A stretch of DNA of 10,728 nt, from NCBI GenBank assembly GCA_021785095.1, contig JAJYGM010000053.1, positions 1-10,728 of the forward strand, written 5' to 3'. The notes under the pieces are model-generated. The model did no database searches. It was given only the letters and a program-made list of their open reading frames with translations, and had not been told where the DNA came from. Position numbers and translations under genes: made by a program. Of this stretch, positions 6,953 to 10,728 are shown piece by piece; the first letter of the stretch is position 1, and each line of letters begins with the position of its first letter. Source of the DNA: Actinomycetes bacterium. Lineage in GTDB: Bacteria; Actinomycetota; Acidimicrobiia; Acidimicrobiales; Bog-793.

Positions 6953-7072
6953 GAGGATCTGCTCGATGACGGTGATGACGGTGCGGTGCTCGGCCATCAC
7001 CGAGCTCTTGGATCTGCCCTCCACGAGGATGTGTCGCATGATCTCGGTCCATTCGCCCAGGTCGGAACGGAG
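6953..7072 (-). pseudogene. Probable remnant of IS21-family transposase IstA (N-terminal fragment)
   Basis: In one minus-strand frame, about 40 codons read ELRSDLGEWTEI, MRHILVEGRSKSSVMAEHR, then a helix ending VIEQIL. This resembles the start of IS21-type IstA transposases (..EW.EIRR.VLVEG.SKRSV..EY......KIL), which carry an N-terminal helix-turn-helix. Codon use in this stretch is strongly GC3-biased, as in a true gene. No start codon in good context precedes it, nothing like the DDE catalytic core follows, and istB is absent, so only a decayed fragment remains. The match is by pattern memory and is moderate; a short unrelated helical ORF is the alternative. Confidence 0.42.
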
Positions 7073-7150
7073 CTCCCTCCCGACCCTTCTCGTCCCCCTG
7101 GCTCGCTTCCGTGGCCGGAAGTCTCGGGATCCGGCGAGGCGAGGCGGGCC

Positions 7151-7250
7151 GGGGATGGCCGGGGATGGCCGGGGATGGCCGGGGATGGCCGGGGATGGCC
7201 GGGGATGGCCGGGGATGGCCGGGGATGGCCGGGGATGGCCGGGGATGGCC
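7151..7250. repeat. 10-bp tandem repeat, ten exact copies
   Basis: Ten identical contiguous copies of GGGGATGGCC fill 7151-7250, with partial units on each side (GGGCC before, GGG after). On the plus strand this gives ten G4 tracts spaced by 6 nt, a possible G-quadruplex run. Perfect identity of all copies implies recent expansion. It lies between convergent genes. Confidence 0.95.
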
Positions 7251-7254
7251 GGGC

Positions 7255-7302
7255 GTCGAGGTGTCCGACCGTCGAGGTGTCCGACCGTCGAGGTGTCCGA
7301 CC
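7255..7302. repeat. 16-bp tandem repeat, three exact copies
   Basis: GTCGAGGTGTCCGACC occurs at 7255-7270, 7271-7286 and 7287-7302, only 4 bp after the 10-bp array. Each unit contains GTCG...CGAC, a short inverted repeat, so it could form a small hairpin or a dimer site. No replication or regulator gene adjoins it, so an iteron role is not supported. Confidence 0.92.
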
Positions 7303-7426
7303 GTTGCCGAACAGGTGCCGCGCGTTGACGTCTTCGACCGGTTGAATCCAAGCACCGAGCCAGGAGCGCTCTCGAACGCCGGGTCCTGCCCATCGGTCGG
7401 TCCTATCCAGGACACGATTGGACAGG

Positions 7427-8274
7427 TCATTCCGGTTTCCTGCCCCAGGCAGTGATCATCAGGGGATGATTGCCCACGAAAGAAGGCTCCTCGAGGAGCC
7501 TTCGGAAGGTGTCGCGTTCTTCCGGGCTGATCAGGCCAGCATCGATGAGGCTGCCTCCGACCTGGTCGATGTTCGCGATCTGGAGGTGGGAGGCTTGGGA
7601 ACCGCCGTTGTAGAGCGTCAGCTGGCCGGAGGCGCCCACCTCTTCGAGCCCGACGGTCACGAGTCGGCGAGGAAGGGTCCGAGGGTAGGTGGTATCGGCT
7701 CCTCGACGGTGAAGGCCCTGCACGAGGGCCTTGCCGACCTTGACGAAGTCTTGCTCGTCCTCGTCTACAGGATCGAGGCAGTGTGGCAGGAGCGAATCGA
7801 AGTCTTCCACCACCAGCCAACCGCCGGGTTTCAGGGATGCCACCAAGCGGGCGAGGACTGCGTCCCGGTCCGGCAGGTGTACGAGCACGAGCCGAGCATG
7901 GATCAGGTCGAAGGCGGCGTCAGGCAGAGATTCGGTGACGATGTCGTGCTGGATGATCTCCAGATGGGAAATCTCCAGATGGGAAGGTCCGTTTGGAGTG
8001 ATCCATCGGATGTCGATGTCGGTCGCCAGCACTCGCCCGGTTGGTCCGACCTGTTCGGCCATCCACCGGGCTACCGAGCCGCTGCCTGCTCCGATCTCCA
8101 AGCAGTGCCAGCCGGTCCCGATACCCCGGACGCAGCACAGGCCAGATGAGCGGAGGTCAGTTCGTCGTCGCAGCACTCGAGCCCGGAGAAGCGGCCGATG
8201 CTCTGGGATGCCGCGTTGTCGAGGAAGTAGGAGGGCTCCTGTCCTCGGTCGGATGCGGTCATCTCGTCACTCAC
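7427..8274 (-). CDS. Class I SAM-dependent methyltransferase, interrupted by a frameshift
   Basis: The C-terminal frame (to the stop at 7427) has the Rossmann methyltransferase blocks: motif I LEIGAGSGSVARWMAE, the acidic strand end ATDID, HDIVTESLPDAAFDLIHARLVLVHLP, and LKPGGWLVVED. The usual N-terminus of this family (YLLDNA...RF..LE) is found in another frame: PSYFLDNAASQSIGRFSGLE, opening at a GTG at 8274 with a strong GGGGAGG site (or at the ATG at 8262). The frames join at the four-base G run of the minus strand (8124-8127). One extra G there would give CAASGGIGTGWHCLEIGAG and restore a continuous protein of about 282 residues. Read as it stands, the downstream frame opens only at a GTG at 8176 and lacks the N-terminal segment. 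It could be a pseudogene, a sequencing error in a homopolymer, or a slippage site. The substrate is not predictable; the gene is divergent from a transporter. Confidence 0.8.
7482..7503. other. 22-bp perfect palindrome inside the methyltransferase gene
   Basis: Each 11-bp arm is GAAGGCTCCTC or its reverse complement, with no loop. It encodes the helix RRLLEEPS near the C-terminus of the methyltransferase. It may be chance in Leu/Glu-rich coding sequence, or a hairpin or protein site. Confidence 0.7.
7956..7985 (-). repeat. 15-bp in-frame duplication in the methyltransferase gene
   Basis: ATCTCCAGATGGGAA is present twice without gap (7956-7970 and 7971-7985). On the coding strand it doubles five residues (SHLEISHLEI) between the SAM-binding aspartate strand and the next beta-strand, where relatives normally have a single short stretch. 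It keeps frame. Confidence 0.85.
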
Positions 8275-8327
8275 CACACCTCCCCGATCACTCTCCACCA
8301 GGATGTGATCCGTTCCGAGACGCCAAA

Positions 8328-8357
8328 ACGATAGGTCCGTTTCTTCGGACAGAGCAA
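8328..8357 (-). promoter_or_regulatory. Possible promoter of the methyltransferase gene
   Basis: On the minus strand TTGCTC (8357-8352) and TATCGT (8333-8328) are separated by 18 bp, a weak but acceptable sigma-70-type pair. It lies about 54 bp upstream of the GTG at 8274. The -10 hexamer equals that proposed for the thioesterase gene. There is no other support. Confidence 0.35.
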
Positions 8358-8379
8358 TGGGGCTGACGCCCGGCCTGGT

Positions 8380-8496
8380 CGTTGGGCTGGTCGGGCTCGC
8401 CGTTGGGCTGGTCAGGACAGGGCTCGCCGTTGGGCTGGTCGGGCTCGTCGTTGGGCCGGTCAGGACAGGGCTCGCCGTTGGGCTGGTCGGGCTCGC
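8380..8496. repeat. Alternating 21/27-bp (48-bp) compound tandem repeat
   Basis: Units alternate A-B-A-B-A: 21 bp at 8380-8400, 27 bp at 8401-8427, 21 bp at 8428-8448, 27 bp at 8449-8475, 21 bp at 8476-8496. Both begin CGTTGGGCTGGTC; the longer one carries a 6-bp insertion (AGGACA). The higher-order unit is thus 48 bp, 2.4 copies, with only a few substitutions. The units are contiguous, with no unique spacers, so this is not a CRISPR. Confidence 0.9.
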
Positions 8497-8537
8497 CGTT
8501 GAAGCTGGGTTGCCCGACCCGAAGCGTCCGGGCTCTG

Positions 8538-8666
8538 ATGACCTTGATGCTCCTCGTCGACGGCGCGAACGCCCGAGTGACCGTCGACGGTGACCGCTCT
8601 GCCGCGCCAGACACCCGGCGATTGGCCGCAATCATCATCGACGCCTACCAGGGGCAGCGAGCATGA
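8538..8666 (+). CDS. Possible small ORF (42 aa) overlapping the transporter start
   Basis: ATG at 8538 opens a frame reading MTLMLLVDGANARVTVDG, then a segment ending RRLAAIIIDAYQGQRA. Its TGA overlaps the transporter ATG (ATGA at 8663-8666), the arrangement of translationally coupled genes. Third positions are mostly G or C. A 12-bp palindrome ACCGTCGACGGT lies inside it at 8580-8591. There is no clear ribosome binding site at 8538, and the frame continues open upstream through the repeat array, so it could also be the 3' end of an older gene, perhaps a regulator. I do not recognise the sequence. Confidence 0.3.
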   Translation: MTLMLLVDGANARVTVDGDRSAAPDTRRLAAIIIDAYQGQRA

Positions 8667-9904
8667 GCGGGTCCAGCCCGATGCTCCGGCGCCCGTCGCC
8701 GGAGAGGACCCTGAACCATCGCCAAGATGTATGGACCGCTCTCGGCCTTGCGCTCGGGCCCGCAGTCGCGATCGGCCTGGCTCGCTTCGACTATGCACTG
8801 CTGCTTCCCTCGATGCGCGCCGACCTGCACTGGTCCTTCGCCATCGCGGGTGCGATGAACACCGCGAACGCCCTCGGCTACCTCGCCGGGGCGATGGCCA
8901 CGGCGGTCGTCGCACGTCGCTACGGGACGCGACGGGTCTTCGTCGCGAGCCTCGGGGTCACCGTGCTCGCGATCCTCGCCACGGCCGGCACCGCCAACAC
9001 GGTGGCGCTGGTCGCCTTGCGCGCGCTCGCCGGGGCCTCTGGCGCGATCACCTTCATCGCCGGTGCCGGGCTCGTCGTCGCGACCGGCTCGGCGACCTCC
9101 CCCCGGCGGGCAACCACGCTGCTCGGCGTCTACGTCGCCGGGGGCGGGGCAGCGATCGTCGCGTCGGGTCTTGCGATCCCCTACCTTCTCGCCGCCACGA
9201 GCCTCGCAGAGGGCTGGCGGTGGGGGTGGGTCGCACTCGCGGGGCTCGGCGCCGTCGCCTTCGCCGTCGCGACCCCTGTCGCTCTGGCGAGTGCCGAGCT
9301 CCCGGCGCCCCCGGTCGCCGACAGGCGCTGGCCGGCGCGGCATCTTGGAGCGCTGCTCGTCTCCTACGGCCTGTTCGGGGCGGGCTACATCGCCTACATG
9401 ACCTTCATCGTCGCCTTCTTGCAGGGTCACGGCATGGGACCGTCGGGGATCACCGCCTTCTGGGTCGTGCTCGGCGCGGCCTCGATCGCCGGCGCCCTCG
9501 CCTGGGCCTGGCCGATCGCGAGGCTCCGCGGGGGTAGCGGAGCCGCCATGGTGCTGGCCGTGCTCGGAGCCGGGGCGCTGCTGCCGCTCGTGTCCGGGTC
9601 ACCGGTGGCGGCCATGGGATCGGCGCTGCTGTTCGGAGGGTCGTTCCTGTCGGTTGTGACCGCGGTCACCGCAGTTGCCCGCCGCTCGCTCCAGCCGCAC
9701 CACTGGACCCCGGCGATCGCCGGGTTGACGGTTGCCTTCGCCCTCGGTCAGTGCCTCGGCCCGGTGCTCGCCGGTGTGTTCTCCGACGGACCCGCGGGCC
9801 TCCGCGTCGGGCTGGCCCTGTCGGTCGGGGTGCTCCTTGCCGGGTCGGTTGTCTCCCTCGCTCAGCGGCACCACGAGATGCCGAATGCGGCCGAGCGTCA
9901 GTAG
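8663..9904 (+). CDS. YbfB/YjiJ-family MFS transporter
   Basis: 413 residues, mostly hydrophobic, with about 12 predicted membrane segments from residue 24 on. The signature of the YbfB/YjiJ (MFS_4) branch of the major facilitator superfamily is clear: RFDYALLLPSMRADLHWSF (41-59) then AGAMNTANALGYLAGA (62-77), followed by the short cytoplasmic Arg-rich RRYGTRRV loop between segments 2 and 3. The second half starts after the loop near residue 225 and has FGAGYIAYMTFIVAFLQ. The start at 8663 has AGGGG about 10 nt upstream; an internal ATG at 8681 is an alternative. Substrates of this family are mostly unknown; some relatives are thought to be drug or metabolite exporters. It converges on the FmdB gene. 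Confidence 0.88.
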   Translation: MSGSSPMLRRPSPERTLNHRQDVWTALGLALGPAVAIGLARFDYALLLPSMRADLHWSFAIAGAMNTANALGYLAGAMATAVVARRYGTRRVFVASLGVTVLAILATAGTANTVALVALRALAGASGAITFIAGAGLVVATGSATSPRRATTLLGVYVAGGGAAIVASGLAIPYLLAATSLAEGWRWGWVALAGLGAVAFAVATPVALASAELPAPPVADRRWPARHLGALLVSYGLFGAGYIAYMTFIVAFLQGHGMGPSGITAFWVVLGAASIAGALAWAWPIARLRGGSGAAMVLAVLGAGALLPLVSGSPVAAMGSALLFGGSFLSVVTAVTAVARRSLQPHHWTPAIAGLTVAFALGQCLGPVLAGVFSDGPAGLRVGLALSVGVLLAGSVVSLAQRHHEMPNAAERQ

Positions 9905-10036
9905 GGCCCATCTGCCGGGGCCGCCTCGGGCTTGGCGCCGTCGGTCCGATCGACGGGCTTGGCGGTCTCGTCGTGGCGGGCCATGGAGGCCATGATCCGG
10001 GCGCAGCGCGTCCGTGAGCTTCTGCCTGCCGAGCAC
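9898..10036 (-). pseudogene. Possible small ORF broken by a frameshift, unrecognised
   Basis: Downstream of the FmdB gene on the same strand, one frame reads SDRFAAVLGRQKLTDALR (about 10054 to 10002; GTG possible at 10036) with strongly GC-biased third positions. The bias then moves to the next frame, which reads RIMASMARHDETAKP and ends EAAPADGPY at the TGA at 9898-9900; the ATG at 9993 would start a 31-residue peptide. Removing one C from the CCC run at 9999-10001 joins them into one protein tail of about 50 residues. The stop overlaps the end of the convergent transporter gene. I cannot name the family, and no good ribosome binding site is visible, so this may be a gene remnant or chance. 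Confidence 0.28.
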
Positions 10037-10070
10037 CGCCGCGAACCGGTCGCTCAGGCCAGCTGTGCGG

Positions 10071-10439
10071 TCAGCCGGAGGAGGCGGCTGCTTTCGGAGA
10101 GCTGTCGGACCCTTTCGACGAGGACGTGCTGGCCGAGCTCGAGGTGCTCGACGCCGGCGCGGCGGACTCGCTCCCGGACCCCGACGAGGCGCTGTCCTTC
10201 TTCTCGCTCTTCTCCGTGTCGTTCTTGTCCCTCTCCTTGGACGCGGCTTTCCCGCTGGAGGAGGAGCGGCTGTCGGTGCGGTAGAAGCCGCTCCCCTTCA
10301 GCACGATCCCGATCGACCCGAACACCTTGCGGAGACCACCCGCGCAGTTCGGGCAGGCCGTGAGGGGGTCCTCGGAGAACGACTGGAAGACCTCGAGGTG
10401 GTGCCCGCAACTCGTGCATGCGTACTCGTACGTCGGCAT
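10071..10439 (-). CDS. FmdB-family zinc-ribbon protein
   Basis: 122 residues from the ATG at 10439 (MPTYEYACTSCGHHLEVFQSF), the canonical FmdB-family start, with a strong GAGGAG site 6 nt upstream. Two CxxC knuckles (Cys8/Cys11 and Cys29/Cys32) form the zinc ribbon, followed by GGLRKVFGSIGIVLKGSGFYRTDSR. From about residue 58 the tail is Ser/Lys/Glu/Ala-rich and surely disordered. The family is named after a putative regulator of formamidase in Methylophilus, but its true role is unclear. An upstream in-frame ATG at 10490 would add 17 residues unlike the family; it is preceded at 6 nt by TAGAGT, so a leaderless form cannot be excluded. A near-perfect inverted repeat lies at 10492-10518. Confidence 0.92.
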   Translation of the reverse strand: MPTYEYACTSCGHHLEVFQSFSEDPLTACPNCAGGLRKVFGSIGIVLKGSGFYRTDSRSSSSGKAASKERDKNDTEKSEKKDSASSGSGSESAAPASSTSSSASTSSSKGSDSSPKAAASSG

Positions 10440-10615
10440 CGACTTCTCCTCGGTGTCCCGTGCGACCAGCGACAGCCCGGTGCCGGCCATGTTGGCACTC
10501 TCTACCTTCGACTGCCAATCCTAATCGCTGACGTGCTCCCGCCTGCCGCACCCGGGGTGGCTCGTGCCCGCCAGTCCCCCACCTGCCTCACGCCCGGCCA
10601 GCGCCCGCAGGCGCC
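10440..10615. other. Upstream region of the FmdB gene
   Basis: Holds the gene's leader, the inverted repeat at 10492-10518 and a TAGGAT hexamer on the minus strand (10523-10518) that could be a -10, giving a leader of about 70 nt. Beyond 10525 the sequence is C-rich and passes into the 15-bp array. No gene is supported on either strand. Confidence 0.4.
10492..10518. promoter_or_regulatory. Inverted repeat upstream of the FmdB gene, possible operator
   Basis: TTGGCACTC (10492-10500) and GACTGCCAA (10510-10518) are complementary at 8 of 9 positions around a 9-bp centre. The site abuts the possible -10 hexamer TAGGAT and lies about 55-80 bp upstream of the start codon, a usual place for a dimeric repressor. 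The regulator is unknown. Confidence 0.4.
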
Positions 10616-10728
10616 CGCCTGCCCGCCGCCCACCTGCCCGGCTCCCGCCTGCCCGCCGCCCACCTGCCCGCCGCCCACCTGCCCGCCGCCCACCTGCCCA
10701 GCGCCCACCTGCCCGCCGCCCACCTGCC
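10616..10728. repeat. 15-bp tandem repeat, at least 7.5 copies, running off the right edge
   Basis: Units of CACCTGCCCGCCGCC start at 10616, 10631, 10646, 10661, 10676, 10691 and 10706, with a partial one at 10721. Variants are CGCCTG in units 1 and 3, GGCTCC at the end of unit 2 and CAGCGCC at the end of unit 6. The less regular sequence at 10580-10615 looks like decayed units. On the minus strand one frame gives GGGQV pentapeptides. No start, partner domain or other coding sign is visible, so I treat it as non-coding, but a repeat protein beyond the window cannot be excluded. Confidence 0.88.

Larger units (their letters stand above)
6833..7426. other. Convergent intergenic region rich in repeats and remnants
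   Basis: About 590 bp between the converging tldE and methyltransferase genes. It holds a 16-bp perfect palindrome, a probable IS21 IstA remnant, a ten-copy 10-bp array and a three-copy 16-bp array, listed separately. At 6850-6865 lies only a weak dyad (CTCC...GGAG) after tldE. In 7303-7426 I see no gene or structure I can name. Long open frames across this region are artefacts of the GC-rich repeats. Confidence 0.6.
8275..8537. other. Divergent spacer between methyltransferase and transporter region
   Basis: 263 bp holding the putative methyltransferase promoter on one side and the alternating 21/27-bp array in the middle. Several frames stay open through the array on both strands because its unit lengths are multiples of 3. 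None has a ribosome binding site or family pattern, so I call no gene upstream of 8538. Confidence 0.5.

Noticed and set aside
7255..7302. Replication or plasmid iterons
   Set aside because: Only three units, no AT-rich stretch, no rep or partition gene nearby.
5015..7393. Long minus-strand open frame covering tldE
   Set aside because: Mostly the shadow of tldE and the 10-bp array; only the short IstA-like part near 6953-7072 looks coding.
8380..8496. CRISPR-like array of regularly recurring units
   Set aside because: Units are contiguous and alternate 21/27 bp with no unique spacers; both unit types repeat. No cas gene nearby. The same holds for the other arrays in the window.

Overview
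The window is very GC-rich (roughly 70% by eye). Its genes have strongly GC-biased third codon positions and GTG starts. The non-mevalonate isoprenoid enzyme DXS, a TldD/TldE pair and an FmdB zinc-ribbon protein, together with leaderless-type promoters, point to a high-GC actinobacterium. An Acidimicrobiia-like lineage is a guess; no rRNA or marker gene fixes it. I saw no tRNA, rRNA, CRISPR array or intact mobile element.

Layout. 1-711 (-): 5' part of a secreted protein made of 86-residue bacterial Ig-like repeats, running off the left edge. 712-1162: spacer with a 30-bp tandem repeat. 1163-3169 (-): dxs. 3278-3372: five 19-bp repeats. 3380-3880 (-): FlK-like hotdog thioesterase. 3881-3899: a 19-bp divergent promoter in which two overlapping -10 hexamers each lie exactly 7 nt from opposite start codons. 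3900-5396 (+): tldD, whose stop codon lies in a triplicated 23-bp repeat. 5471-6832 (+): tldE/pmbA. 6833-7426: convergent spacer with a probable IS21 IstA remnant, ten 10-bp repeats and three 16-bp repeats. 7427-8274 (-): SAM methyltransferase broken by one frameshift. 8275-8537: divergent spacer with a 21/27-bp alternating repeat. 8538-8666 (+): possible small ORF overlapping the next start. 8663-9904 (+): YbfB/YjiJ-type MFS transporter. 9898-10036 (-): possible small broken ORF. 10071-10439 (-): FmdB-family protein. 10616-10728: 15-bp tandem repeat running off the right edge.

How the genes relate. TldD and TldE are the two subunits of one metalloprotease and form an operon. The thioesterase and dxs may be co-transcribed leftward, but I infer no functional link. 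The methyltransferase, transporter and FmdB genes have no evident joint pathway.

The most striking property is the density of short tandem repeats: ten arrays of unrelated sequence, in most spacers and inside several genes. All coding arrays have periods divisible by 3, while several spacer arrays do not. No defence or biosynthetic system is evident. The best leads are the mirror-symmetric promoter at 3881-3899, the repeat expansion itself, and the frameshifted methyltransferase.
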